A stretch of 64,000 bases of DNA, from the NCBI RefSeq assembly GCF_028609865.1, contig NZ_CP063194.1, forward strand, positions 930,001 through 994,000, given 5' to 3'. The position numbers were made by a program, and so were the translations under genes. Within the stretch, counting starts at the first letter, position 1. Each line of letters starts with the position of its first letter. The notes below the pieces were generated by a model. That model was not told the DNA's origin and searched no databases. It saw only the letters and a list, made by a program, of their open reading frames with translations. Shown in pieces: positions 23,305 through 31,663 of the stretch. The stretch comes from Corynebacterium jeddahense. Lineage in GTDB: Bacteria; Actinomycetota; Actinomycetes; Mycobacteriales; Mycobacteriaceae.

Positions 23305-24198
23305 ATGACCGCTTCCAACACCTCGTCGCGCGCTTCGCTGCGCTGGACCGTGCTGACCGCCCTAGCCCCGGCCACATGGGGCACCACCTACATCGTGACC
23401 ACCCACCTGCTCCCTCCAGGACATCCGCTGTTCAGCGCATTCATGCGGACGCTCCCCGCCGGCCTGGTTGCCCTGGCGGTGTCCAGGCAGCTGCCGCACG
23501 GCTCCTGGTGGTGGAAGAGCCTCGTGCTGGGCGGGCTCAACATGGCAGCGTTCTTCCCGCTGCTGTTCGTCTCCGCCCAGCGCCTCCCCGGGGGCGTCGC
23601 CGCCACCCTGAGTGCGGTCCAGCCGATCATCATCGCCTTCCTCGCCGTCGCCATCCTTCACGAGCGGCTCTCCGGCTGGCGTCTGGCCTGGGGCGTCGTC
23701 GGAGTCCTCGGCGTCGCGCTGGTCGTCCTCGGCCCTGGGGCAACCCTGGACCTTGTCGGCGTAGCAGCAGGCCTGGGCGGCGCGTTCGCCATGGCAACCG
23801 GAGTCATTCTGACCAAGAAGTGGCAGCTTCCCCTCGGGACGTCGGCCGTGGCGCTGGCCGGATGGCAACTCACCGCGGCAGGATTGCTCCTGTCTGTCCC
23901 AGCGCTACTGGTGGAGACCCCGCCATCGGCCATCGACGCTCACGGCTGGATGGGCTACGCCTGGCTTGGCGTGGCCGGTGCACTGATCTCGTACAGCGTG
24001 TGGTTCGCCGGAGTGCGACGACTGCCCGTCACCTCAACGGCCCTGCTCGGCCTCCTCTCACCACTGGTGGCCGCTGCCCTCGGCGCGCTGCTCGCCCACG
24101 AGCACCTGAGCCTCACGCAATGCCTGGGCTTCGCAGTCGCCCTCGCAGCCATGGTCTGCGGACAACTTCCCCCGCCCAGACGGACCACTCAGACCTAG
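23305..24198 (+). CDS. EamA/DMT-family exporter (cargo)
   Basis: 297 residues from the ATG at 23305. About ten hydrophobic segments form two EamA repeats (WTVLTALAPATWGTTYIV... and GVAAGLGGAFAMATGVILTK...), with conserved GGVAATLSAVQPIIIAFLAV and TALLGLLSPLVAAALGALLA. The family exports amino acids, metabolites or drugs, with PecM, RhtA and YdcZ-like members. Pairing with a divergent LysR is common for such exporters. Substrate unknown. Confidence 0.9.
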   Translation: MTASNTSSRASLRWTVLTALAPATWGTTYIVTTHLLPPGHPLFSAFMRTLPAGLVALAVSRQLPHGSWWWKSLVLGGLNMAAFFPLLFVSAQRLPGGVAATLSAVQPIIIAFLAVAILHERLSGWRLAWGVVGVLGVALVVLGPGATLDLVGVAAGLGGAFAMATGVILTKKWQLPLGTSAVALAGWQLTAAGLLLSVPALLVETPPSAIDAHGWMGYAWLGVAGALISYSVWFAGVRRLPVTSTALLGLLSPLVAAALGALLAHEHLSLTQCLGFAVALAAMVCGQLPPPRRTTQT

Positions 24199-24231
24199 GA
24201 CTCCGAGCACACAACCGACATCCCACCAACT

Positions 24232-24256
24232 GCGGGGGCCGATCATTCGGCCCCGC
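24232..24256 (+). terminator. hairpin after exporter gene
   Basis: GCGGGGGCCGA and TCGGCCCCGC pair with a single bulged G around a 4-base loop, 33 bases after the exporter stop. No T-run follows. It could limit read-through into the transposase gene. Confidence 0.4.
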
Positions 24257-24276
24257 AATCGTCTTCCAGGAGGCCC

Positions 24277-25263
24277 ATGTCACACGCGCACGCCGCTCTC
24301 ATACCGCGTCACCGCCTGATTGTCGCTCGCCCCGTCATCGAGGACGGCTGGCCGGTCAGCGAGGTCGCAGCCCGCTTCCAAGTGTCCTGGCCGACCGTGA
24401 AACGCTGGGCCGACCGCTACCGGGCCGGGCAGTCCATGCAGGACCGATCGTCCAGGCCACGCCACTCGCCGAACCGAACCAGCCCGCAGCCCGCCCGGCG
24501 TTGTATCGACCTGCGGCTGCGCCTACGGGAAGGACCGGTCCAGTTGGTCTGCCGGCTCGGGATCGCCCCGTCGACTGTCCACCGGATTCTGGTCGACGCC
24601 CGACTCAACAGGCTGTCGCACGTTGACCGGGCCACCGGGGAGCCGGTGCGCCGCTACGAGCACGACCACCCCGGGGCGATGCTGCACGTCGACGTGAAGA
24701 AGCTCGGCAACATCCCCGACGGTTGCGGCTGGCGGTACGTCGGCCGCCAGCAAGGCGAGAAGAACCGAGCAGCCACACCAGACAAGCCCCGCAACAAGTA
24801 CAGCGACCCGTTGATGGGCAAGGCCTACGTCCACACCGTCATCGACGACCACTCCTGCGTCGCCTACGCCGAGATCCACGACGACGAAACCGCCCAAACA
24901 GCCACCGCTATCTTGGTCCGGGCCGACGAGTGGTTCAACCAGCGGGGCGTCACCGTCGAACGAGTCCTGTCCGACAACGGCGGCGCCTACCGCTCACATC
25001 TGTGGCGCGACACCTGCGCCGAGCTCCGCATCACGCACAAGCGGACCCGTCCGTATCGGCCGCAGACCAACGGCAAGTTCGAGAGGTTCCACCGGACCCT
25101 GGCTGACGGCTGGGCCTACGCCCGCTGTTACACCTCCGAGGCTGAGCGGCGGGGTGAGTTGGACGGCTGGCTGCACTACTACAACCACCACCGACCCCAC
25201 ACGGCCTGCGGGAACCAGCCGCCGTCCTCACGATTGACCAACGTGTCCGGTCAGTACGCCTAG
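24277..25263 (+). CDS. IS481-family transposase
   Basis: 328 residues after an AGGAGG ribosome-binding site. N-terminal HTH (PVSEVAARFQVSWPTVKRWA) and a second HTH-like region (GIAPSTVHRILVDARLNRL); DDE core with LHVDVKKLG, DDHSCVAYAEIHDDE, VLSDNGGAYRS and GKFERFHRTLADGW. The TAG stop is supplied by the CTAG of the target duplication, as described for IS481-like elements. The triad looks intact, so the transposase is probably active. Confidence 0.93.
   Translation: MSHAHAALIPRHRLIVARPVIEDGWPVSEVAARFQVSWPTVKRWADRYRAGQSMQDRSSRPRHSPNRTSPQPARRCIDLRLRLREGPVQLVCRLGIAPSTVHRILVDARLNRLSHVDRATGEPVRRYEHDHPGAMLHVDVKKLGNIPDGCGWRYVGRQQGEKNRAATPDKPRNKYSDPLMGKAYVHTVIDDHSCVAYAEIHDDETAQTATAILVRADEWFNQRGVTVERVLSDNGGAYRSHLWRDTCAELRITHKRTRPYRPQTNGKFERFHRTLADGWAYARCYTSEAERRGELDGWLHYYNHHRPHTACGNQPPSSRLTNVSGQYA
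25239..25258. repeat. right terminal inverted repeat
   Basis: Inverted match to 22300-22319 (19 of 20). It lies inside the 3' end of the transposase gene, coding for the NVSGQYA ending. Confidence 0.85.
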
Positions 25264-25264
25264 A
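25259..25264. repeat. target-site duplication, right (CCTAGA)
   Basis: Identical to 22294-22299. It contains the TAG stop of the transposase on the plus strand and the TAG stop of gene 25260-25544 on the minus strand. Confidence 0.85.
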
Positions 25265-25544
25265 GCGCCCCGTGCCCTAAGACCACGTCATCGAAGCCGC
25301 ACCCGGCAAGCGGCGCCGCCACCTCGACGGCGTGCAGAAGGGAAATCGCGTAGTGGCGCGGACAGAACAGCCGCGTCTCGCCGGCGTGCGCGCGGCCGTG
25401 TTCGGGGCAGGTGTAGCTGACGTAGTAGGTCGCAGCTTCCCCGCATGGAGCGTTGTCCCAGGCGCATCCCTTGTGGGACCAGCCGCCGTTGTCGTCGATG
25501 GGCGGGAGGACATCGACGCGGTCAATGGTGGTCTTATTGGGCAT
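25260..25544 (-). CDS. Cys/His-containing hypothetical protein
   Basis: 94 residues. Two Cys/His clusters (GCAWDNAPCG and YTCPEHGRAHAGE, then LFCPRHYAISLLH) suggest a small zinc-binding fold; no family recognised. It overlaps the end of the upstream gene 25534-26607 by 11 bases, so the two are co-translated. The IS481-type element sits exactly at its stop codon but leaves the product unchanged. The GC-rich stretch that followed the stop originally (22270-22293) is now 3 kb away. Confidence 0.55.
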   Translation of the reverse strand: MPNKTTIDRVDVLPPIDDNGGWSHKGCAWDNAPCGEAATYYVSYTCPEHGRAHAGETRLFCPRHYAISLLHAVEVAAPLAGCGFDDVVLGHGAL

Positions 25545-26607
25545 TGGAGCCTCCGATCGCGGTAAGGGCGGAGGTGATTGCGCGGGCGATTTCGTCGTCG
25601 GTGTGGGGGATGGAGTCGTCAGCCAGCCCGCCGCAGCGGCGCTGGAAGCGTTCCTGCAGCTGGTGGCGCTTGGCCCAGGTGCCGCGAGGCATGTTCTGGA
25701 TGGTCACGCTCGCGCCGTTGTCGTCGACCACAACGTAGAGGAGCCCCTCCTCGGGCGAGGCGGGCAGCACGAGGTCGAGCTGTGAAAAGCAAACGGCCCA
25801 CCACGGGGCGGTCGCGGCCTGGCCGGGCTCGCCGAGGCGGACGTAGCTCGGCAGCTCGGAGAGGCGGAAGACGGTGGAGCCTCCGCTGGCGACGGCGCCG
25901 CCACTGAAATTCATGCTTGCGTCAGCGAAGTGCGCGTACGCGTAGCAGTCGTACTGCATGCGTTCCAGCTCGGTGTACCAGGTGCGCGGCTTGGCGTCGG
26001 CGGCGAACGGCAGGGCGCAGTACAGGTCGGGCTCGCCCGGGGCGACCACGAGCGGGATCTCGCCGTAGCCGCCGGAGGAGGCGGCCGCGGGCCATGCGAG
26101 CACCGGCCGCACCTCCACCTCGAGCGGGCTCGCTGCGAGGATGGGGTCTAGGTGCTCCTGCACCTTCTGGGGCGCACCCGGGCCGCAGAACGCCTCGAGG
26201 CGCACCGGTTCCTCGGCGCGCATCACCACGCCGTGCTCCATGCGCTCGAACTCCGTCTCCAGGTCATCGCCGCGCCAGCGGGGATCTTGCCGGTCCATCT
26301 CGCGCCCGCACGCATCGAGGTAGACGATGGCGTCGAACCACTCGAGCACCGTCTCGGGGCGCGCGGCCAGCATCGGCAGGTCGCGCACCGGGGTGCCGTC
26401 GATGCGGACCTCCTTCACCGTGTCTTTCTGCGGGTCGCTTTCGATCTTCAGCGTGTACTCGACCTCGGCGCCGGCGTAGGTGCGGGCGATGGTGCGCCAG
26501 GAGTCGTCGATAAGCGAAAAGCTCTCGGGCGTGATCGCCGACAAATACGACGGCACGTAGTCGGGCGCGTGCGTGAGTGCGCGCGCGAACGGGTTCGGTT
26601 GGTCCAT
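25534..26607 (-). CDS. Hypothetical protein, paired with 25260-25544
   Basis: 357 residues from the ATG at 26607 (MDQPNPFARALTHAPDYVPS), seven bases after an AGAAGG ribosome-binding site; the Met two codons earlier is too close to it. No signal peptide or membrane span. Visible segments include EVEYTLKIESDPQKDTVKEV, FEMA-like acidic stretches and WAVCFSQLDLVLPASPEEG, but I recognise no family. It is divergent from the phosphomutase gene, with 70 bases between, and overlaps its small downstream partner. Confidence 0.6.
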   Translation of the reverse strand: MDQPNPFARALTHAPDYVPSYLSAITPESFSLIDDSWRTIARTYAGAEVEYTLKIESDPQKDTVKEVRIDGTPVRDLPMLAARPETVLEWFDAIVYLDACGREMDRQDPRWRGDDLETEFERMEHGVVMRAEEPVRLEAFCGPGAPQKVQEHLDPILAASPLEVEVRPVLAWPAAASSGGYGEIPLVVAPGEPDLYCALPFAADAKPRTWYTELERMQYDCYAYAHFADASMNFSGGAVASGGSTVFRLSELPSYVRLGEPGQAATAPWWAVCFSQLDLVLPASPEEGLLYVVVDDNGASVTIQNMPRGTWAKRHQLQERFQRRCGGLADDSIPHTDDEIARAITSALTAIGGSNAQ

Positions 26608-26677
26608 GGGCATCCTTCTTCGTCTCGCGGGATCCATGGGGTGCTCGCGAGCCCCCCGAAGGCATACTATCGCGGGC

Positions 26678-27220
26678 GTGACCACCATCTACCTCATCCG
26701 CCACGGCGAGACCCCGACGACGGGCAAAATCCTCCCCGGACGCACGCCGGGGTTGCACCTTTCGGAGCGGGGGCGCGGGCAAGCCGAGGGCGTCGCCAAG
26801 CAACTCGCCCGCGTCGACGCGGTGTACGCATCGCCGCTCGAGCGGGCGCGGGAGACCGCTGCGCCCACGTGCGAGCGCTTCCGAAAAGAGCTTTTGCTTG
26901 ACGACGGCCTCCTTGAAGCCGATTTCGGCACGTGGACCGGTAAGTCCTTGGTCGAGCTGGCGAAGTTGCCCGAGTGGCAGGTGGTGCAGAAGCGCCCCGA
27001 AGAGTTCCGGTTCCCCGGCGGGGAGCCTTTCGTGGAGATGCAGGAGCGCGTGGTGGGGTGCGTCCGCGGGATCGCGGCGCGGCACCCGGGCGAGGTGGTG
27101 GCCTGCTTCACCCACGCCGACCCGATCAAGGCAGCGCTCGCGCACTTCACGGGCCGGGGCTGGGGCGCGTTCCAGCAGATCCCGGCGGAGCCGTGCTCGA
27201 TTTCGGAGCTCGAGCTATGA
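26678..27220 (+). CDS. Histidine-phosphatase superfamily protein (MSMEG_4193 type)
   Basis: 180 residues from a GTG. The phosphoacceptor motif is YLIRHGETP near the N-terminus; other elements are SPLERARETA, LEADFGTWTG and the second His in ACFTHADPIKAAL. This group, annotated as MSMEG_4193-family putative phosphomutase in actinobacteria, is commonly encoded beside SCO1664-family proteins, as here (4-base ATGA overlap). Physiological substrate unknown. A deleted duplicate begins at 22062. Confidence 0.85.
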   Translation: MTTIYLIRHGETPTTGKILPGRTPGLHLSERGRGQAEGVAKQLARVDAVYASPLERARETAAPTCERFRKELLLDDGLLEADFGTWTGKSLVELAKLPEWQVVQKRPEEFRFPGGEPFVEMQERVVGCVRGIAARHPGEVVACFTHADPIKAALAHFTGRGWGAFQQIPAEPCSISELEL

Positions 27221-27936
27221 ACACGATCGACCTACTGCAGCACGGCGAGGTGGGGTTCGTAGGCCAGATCGCGGAGTCGTCGAACCTCACCGTGCTCGTG
27301 GACATCACGCTGGCGCTCCACGGCGGCCAAGAGGACTACTGCTGGGGCATCTTCAAGCCCGAGCTGGGGGAGCGCTACCTCGACGATTTCGAGCCCGGGC
27401 TGTGGAAGCGGGAGCGGGCCGCGTACCTGCTCAGCGAGTGGCTGGGCTGGTCCGTTGTGCCGCCCACGGTGGTGCGCGAGATCGAGCCGCTCGGCATCGG
27501 GTCGCTGCAGTACTACGTGGACAACGATGGCTCCCACTACTTCCCGCTCTACGAGACCCGCCCCGACCTGCACCCCGAATTCCTCCGCCTGGCCGTGTTC
27601 GACCTGCTGGTGAACAACACCGACCGCAAGTCGGGCCACGTGCTGCTCGAGCGGTCTGCCAGCCGTGGCGACCACGTGTGGGGCATCGACCAGGGCTTAT
27701 GCTTCCACCAGGACCCGAAGCTGCGCACCGTGATCTGGGACTTCGCGCACGAGCCGATCCCAGAAGAATTGGTCGAAGCGGTGGAGCCGCTCGTGGCCGA
27801 GGTGCCCGCCGGGGTGGCCGAGCTGCTTTCACCGGAAGAGGTGGCGGCGCTCAAGTCCCGCGCGTCCCGGATCGTGCGCCTGCCGTGGCTGCCGGAGCCG
27901 CAATCCGAGTTCCCGTACCCTTGGCCGCTCGTGTGA
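27217..27936 (+). CDS. SCO1664-family protein (PI3/4-kinase-like)
   Basis: 239 residues. It begins 4 bases inside the phosphomutase stop. Conserved elements are CWGIFKPELGERYL (Lys for ATP), the Asp-containing VFDLLVNNTDRKSGHVLL and VWGIDQGLCFH, which resemble the kinase-like HipA / PI3-PI4 kinase fold. Named SCO1664 after Streptomyces. Function unknown; pairing with a phosphomutase-like phosphatase suggests opposing phosphorylation activities (inference). Confidence 0.8.
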   Translation: MNTIDLLQHGEVGFVGQIAESSNLTVLVDITLALHGGQEDYCWGIFKPELGERYLDDFEPGLWKRERAAYLLSEWLGWSVVPPTVVREIEPLGIGSLQYYVDNDGSHYFPLYETRPDLHPEFLRLAVFDLLVNNTDRKSGHVLLERSASRGDHVWGIDQGLCFHQDPKLRTVIWDFAHEPIPEELVEAVEPLVAEVPAGVAELLSPEEVAALKSRASRIVRLPWLPEPQSEFPYPWPLV

Positions 27937-27939
27937 CCC

Positions 27940-28485
27940 CTATCGCGCCGGGTAGCGCACGAGGAGGTCCTCGCCGACTACCGCGCCGTCGTTGAGCTTT
28001 GCCTTGCTTATCGACGCTCCTCCGGCCCCCAACCCCATAATGTGCTCCACGTCGTCCCCGTGTGCGAGGAGGTGGTCGGAGATGATGCGACGGTGGCAGC
28101 GCCACCACACCGCCTCGGAACACATGATCGCGGTCGGTGTTTCGGCTGCGTGCTCGCGCAGCTCGGTCAGCGCGGCTGCGAACTCCTCACCGAGCGCGTG
28201 GTCGGCGTAGTTGTGGAAGCTGCGGTTTTGCCAGTTGGCATTGACCTCGAACGGTACGGTCTTAGACACGTTGCGCCGCCCCGCCAGCCCCTCGTTCTTC
28301 CCGTAGGCGATGCCGCGCTCTGGGAGGTGCTGGGTGAGGTAATCGTCGTTGAACCAGGGGTACTTCCTCGATCCCGTCAACTTGCGTACGTCGACAATCG
28401 TCTTGACGCCGGCTGCCTCAAGCATGCGAGCAAACTCGTCGAATTCGAGGTTGGAGTGGCCGACGGTGAAGATACGCATGCGCAT
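27940..28485 (-). CDS. DUF488-family protein
   Basis: 181 residues from MRMRIFTVGHSN; the second ATG (28479) is an alternative start. FTVGHSNLEFDEFARMLEA, the TIVDVRKLTGSRKYPWFN segment and the CSEAVWWRCHRRIISDHLL ending are the DUF488 signature. In this window the family has no known activity. It is convergent with the SCO1664-type gene. Confidence 0.85.
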   Translation of the reverse strand: MRMRIFTVGHSNLEFDEFARMLEAAGVKTIVDVRKLTGSRKYPWFNDDYLTQHLPERGIAYGKNEGLAGRRNVSKTVPFEVNANWQNRSFHNYADHALGEEFAAALTELREHAAETPTAIMCSEAVWWRCHRRIISDHLLAHGDDVEHIMGLGAGGASISKAKLNDGAVVGEDLLVRYPAR

Positions 28486-28555
28486 TACCGTAGCCGGACG
28501 CCTGGGCGACGGCGCGCGCGACCGGTTAGCGTTCGTGGCTGCCAAGATAGGCCAC

Positions 28556-29319
28556 ATGATCTTCGCTGGCATCGATCTCGCCGCTGACCCCGCCCGCACA
28601 GGCATCGCGACCCTTGAGGCGGCGGGGGAGGAGCTCTTGCTTCTCGACGTCTCCCTCAACGCCTCCGACCCCACCACCGCCTCCCGAATCCGCGCCTCGG
28701 AGCGCACTGGAATCGACGTGCCGCTCGGGTGGCCGCGGGCGTTTCGCGAGGTCATCGCCCTGCACGCGGTGCGCACCTTGGAGCCGCAGGAGGGCGGGGC
28801 CGAATGGCGCCGCGGCCTGGTGAACCGATTCACGGACCTGGAAGCGCGTCGGATCGCGGGCGTGGTGCCGCTGCCGGTCGCGGCCGAGCGGATCGCGTAC
28901 CCGGCGTTGCGGTGGGCTGCGATCGAAGCGCGGTTGCGCGCCGACGGCATGGACGCGGCGGAGCTTGACCGGGCGGGGGGCGGATCGCGGAGGTGTATCC
29001 GGCGGCGGCGCTGAAGCGGTGGGGGTTGCTGCACCGCGGGTACAAGGGATCGGCGGGTAGGGGTGCGGGCGCCGGCCGGGAGGCGCGCGCCGCCATCATG
29101 GATGGCCTGCAGCGGCGGTTCGCCCTCGACTGGAACGGATTCGAGGCGGCGGTACTGGGCAACGCAGACTGCCTTGATGCAGTGGTGGCCGCGCTGGTGG
29201 CCCGCGAGGTTGCGGCGGGGCGGTGCGTGCCGCCGCCGGCGGGCAGCGCGGAGCTCGTTGCCGAGGAAGGGGGGATCTGGATTCCCAAAGGGGACACGGG
29301 CAGCGAACCCTCCCTCTAG
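28556..29319 (+). pseudogene. DUF429-family gene with frameshift
   Basis: From the ATG at 28556 (MIFAGIDLAADPARTGIATL) the DUF429 pattern is clear (RASERTGIDVPLGWP, W-RGLVNRFTDLEARR). The frame is lost at a run of six Gs (28975-28980), and the family pattern resumes in another frame (EVYPAAALKRWGLLHRGYKG to CLDAVVAALVAREVA). The product would otherwise be ~250 residues. This could be a real inactivating indel or a sequencing error in the G-run. Confidence 0.75.
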
Positions 29320-29333
29320 GACTCAACCTCCCG

Positions 29334-30404
29334 TTATTCCAGCACCGTGTACGTCATCGATTCCCCGAACCCAGGCGTGCCAAGTGGCATTGAGGTATCG
29401 GTGGGGAAGTTTACGTCCCCTTCATCAACAACAATGCGCACTCGCTTATCGACGTACTGTGCCCACTCCAACCCGTCCTGGTACGAGTGCCCACGCGCCC
29501 CAATTTCATCGTGGCCGAGCCGGAACCGCTTTACCTCCTCCGTCTTGTACCCCGGCGCTGTGCGGCCGCGCACCATGAGGGGGCTATCGAGGTCAAGAAC
29601 GTAATACACGCTGTTCGGGTCCTCGCCGTTCGGCATTCCGTAGCCGAGCGGCGCCATCAACTCTTCGCCCGTGTATCCACGCACAGTGCCGGTGAACTCC
29701 ACCTGGCCTGCCTGCAGCTCTCCGGATGCCCCGTCTGAACCGGAAGCAGAGCCCGAGCCAGAACCAACTGGAACTCCCGCCGTTAGCGCCGACTTGTCGC
29801 CTGTGGGCGTCCATTCAATGTTCTGGTGGTCAGGCAATCCTTGCGTGATATTGAAGGTCTCCTCCGAGGCCTTCGACAGGGAGGCGCCGTCCAACACGAA
29901 GTGCCGCGAAAGGTGCTCTCGCGAGCCCGCGGATCCGCTGATCTGGTAGATCCCGTTCCCACTTGCAGACGCGGCCACCCCCTCGCGTGCGGCACCATTG
30001 CCAGGCGTGCCCATGATGAGCACCTCGGGCGACGCATGGGCCTTGCCGTCATCGCCGATGGTGAACACGATCACCGGCTGCGTATGGCCGCTACTCACTG
30101 CAAGCAGCAGCTCAGGCGTGCCACCGCCGTTCGCCTCGACCAGCGCATACTCATACGTCCCGTCCGGGGTGTACTGTGCGGCCGAGTTCACCGGGTAGTC
30201 GCCCGGGTGGTTCAGCACCCACTCAAACTCCGATTGCCAACTGCTGTCATCTGCGGCCTCAGGCTCGGCGTGCTCTACAACTTCGCCCGTGTCCGGGTCC
30301 ACCCACTGCGTTGAGGTGACATGCACTGTCTCGCGGCCACCCACCCCAGAGCATCCCTGGAGCGCAAGGGGCAACATAAGGGCAAGAGCTAATCGACGTC
30401 TCAT
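29334..30404 (-). CDS. Hypothetical lipoprotein
   Basis: 356 residues from MRRRLALALMLPLALQGC; an ATG 3 codons earlier is possible. Lipobox LALQGC at the end of the signal peptide. The mature part has a Thr/Glu/Asp-rich start, a Gly/Ser linker (GSGSGSASGSDGASGE), and a C-terminal region with VYYVLDLDSPLMVRGRTAP that may be a beta-sandwich. No catalytic motif seen. Probably a membrane-attached extracytoplasmic protein. Confidence 0.7.
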   Translation of the reverse strand: MRRRLALALMLPLALQGCSGVGGRETVHVTSTQWVDPDTGEVVEHAEPEAADDSSWQSEFEWVLNHPGDYPVNSAAQYTPDGTYEYALVEANGGGTPELLLAVSSGHTQPVIVFTIGDDGKAHASPEVLIMGTPGNGAAREGVAASASGNGIYQISGSAGSREHLSRHFVLDGASLSKASEETFNITQGLPDHQNIEWTPTGDKSALTAGVPVGSGSGSASGSDGASGELQAGQVEFTGTVRGYTGEELMAPLGYGMPNGEDPNSVYYVLDLDSPLMVRGRTAPGYKTEEVKRFRLGHDEIGARGHSYQDGLEWAQYVDKRVRIVVDEGDVNFPTDTSMPLGTPGFGESMTYTVLE

Positions 30405-30550
30405 GGCTGCCACATTAGTGAGGTTTCAACGCCCGCTCGCCATCTCATTGCTCGCGTGGATCGGTGGTGATGTGGAGCCGACTGAATGGGCCGTAAGCGC
30501 AGGCCTGACTCGGGTAGCATGGCGTCACTTCCGAAGAGAAAGGCCGAACG

Positions 30551-30904
30551 ATGAACCAGAACTTCGATCCCACCACTGATCCCGCAGCGACGCCGCAGGT
30601 CCCGCCGTACGACCCGGAGCTTGACGGCCCGGTTGAGCAGCCCGCGGTTGATGGGCAACAGCAGGCAGCAGGTCAGCCGGCCCAGCAGAACCAGGAGATG
30701 CTTGGCGCAACCGGCGACACCCAGGACGGCAATCTGGAAAAGGATCCTTCTGAGTGGGCGACGGGCGATCAGCCGGCCACCGAATCTCAGAAGTCCTACA
30801 TCGACGCGATGGCGAAGCAGGCGGGGGAGCAGATCCCAGCCAATTTGACCAAAGCGCAGGCCTCGGAGCAGATCGACCGGCTGAAGAAGATCACCGGGAT
30901 GTAG
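30551..30904 (+). CDS. DUF3072-family protein
   Basis: 117 residues. The first ~65 residues are Gln/Pro-rich and probably disordered. The C-terminal ~45 residues (WATGDQPATESQKSYIDAM through AGEQIPANLTKAQASEQID) match the DUF3072 domain of small actinobacterial proteins. Function unknown. It is preceded by a GAAGAGAAAGG ribosome-binding site. Confidence 0.75.
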   Translation: MNQNFDPTTDPAATPQVPPYDPELDGPVEQPAVDGQQQAAGQPAQQNQEMLGATGDTQDGNLEKDPSEWATGDQPATESQKSYIDAMAKQAGEQIPANLTKAQASEQIDRLKKITGM

Positions 30905-30907
30905 CTA

Positions 30908-31663
30908 TCACACCGGGCATACGACGGGAACGCCGGCATCGTCAAGCACACGCGCGCGCACCTCGTAGACCTCCTCTAGCAGGTCCGGGGTGAGCACGGC
31001 AACCGGCTCGTCCTGGGCGAGGACGCGGCCATTTTTCATTACCAGCAACTCGTCGCAGAATCGGGCGGCGAGGTTGAGGTCGTGGATGGCCACCAACGCG
31101 AGACGGTCCGTCCCGGCGACTTCCTGGCGGATGATCTGGAGGAGCTCGATTTGGTGGCGGAGGTCGAGAGCGGACGTGGGTTCGTCGAGAAGCATGACGC
31201 TCGGCTCACGCACCAGCATCTGCGCGACGGCGACGAGCTGGCGCTGGCCACCGGACATGTCGGACACGAGTCGGTCCGCGAGATGCGTGATGCCGAGCCG
31301 GTCCAAGATCGCGGCGGTGTGCTCGATCGGGTCCCATGACGCATCGCCGCGGCGGCGGGCGGAGACCATAACCGACTCGAATGCCGTGAGTGTGGCACTG
31401 CTGAGGAGATCTTGCGGCACGTAACCCAGCGCCTCCACGCGCTGCTTACCAAGGAGTTCACACCCACCCGCAGTGACTGACACCGTGCCGTCGGAAGGCT
31501 TTTTAATACCCGCGATCGTTTTCACTAGCGTCGATTTGCCGGCCGCGTTAGGGCCGATCAACCCGACTACCTTCCCGCTGCCGAGTGGGCCGAAGGATAA
31601 CGAGTGAAGGATAGTGGTGCTCCCGTAGTTCACGGTGAGGTTTTGCGCGCTGATGGTCATCAT
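30908..31663 (-). CDS. Iron-siderophore ABC transporter ATPase
   Basis: 251 residues from the first of two ATGs at 31663. Walker A GPNAAGKST, signature MSGGQRQLVAVAQM, Walker B VMLLDEPTSALD, H-loop AIHDLNLAARF. FecE/FhuC type. It overlaps the permease gene by 4 bases and is the last gene of the operon SBP-permease-ATPase, controlled by the DtxR-like boxes at 33996-34055. Confidence 0.92.
   Translation of the reverse strand: MMTISAQNLTVNYGSTTILHSLSFGPLGSGKVVGLIGPNAAGKSTLVKTIAGIKKPSDGTVSVTAGGCELLGKQRVEALGYVPQDLLSSATLTAFESVMVSARRRGDASWDPIEHTAAILDRLGITHLADRLVSDMSGGQRQLVAVAQMLVREPSVMLLDEPTSALDLRHQIELLQIIRQEVAGTDRLALVAIHDLNLAARFCDELLVMKNGRVLAQDEPVAVLTPDLLEEVYEVRARVLDDAGVPVVCPV

Larger units (their letters stand above)
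22300..25258 (+). mobile_element. IS481-type element with LysR regulator and EamA exporter as cargo
   Basis: The 2,959-base element has 20-base terminal inverted repeats that differ only in the outermost base (TGTACTGACCGGACACGTTG at the left; CGTACTGACC... at the right, read inward). CCTAGA repeats flank both sides. It contains a divergent lysR/eamA pair and, at the right end, an intact IS481-family transposase. A typical IS481-family element is about 1 kb with the transposase alone, so ~1.9 kb is cargo. Intact repeats, target duplications and genes suggest a recent insertion. It landed at the stop codon of the minus-strand gene 25260-25544 without changing that stop. Confidence 0.85.

Noticed and set aside
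22294-25264. Possibility that the transposase element is only ~1 kb and the LysR/EamA genes are chromosomal
   Set aside because: No inverted repeat or CTAG target exists just before the transposase gene; the matching repeat and target duplication are found before lysR.
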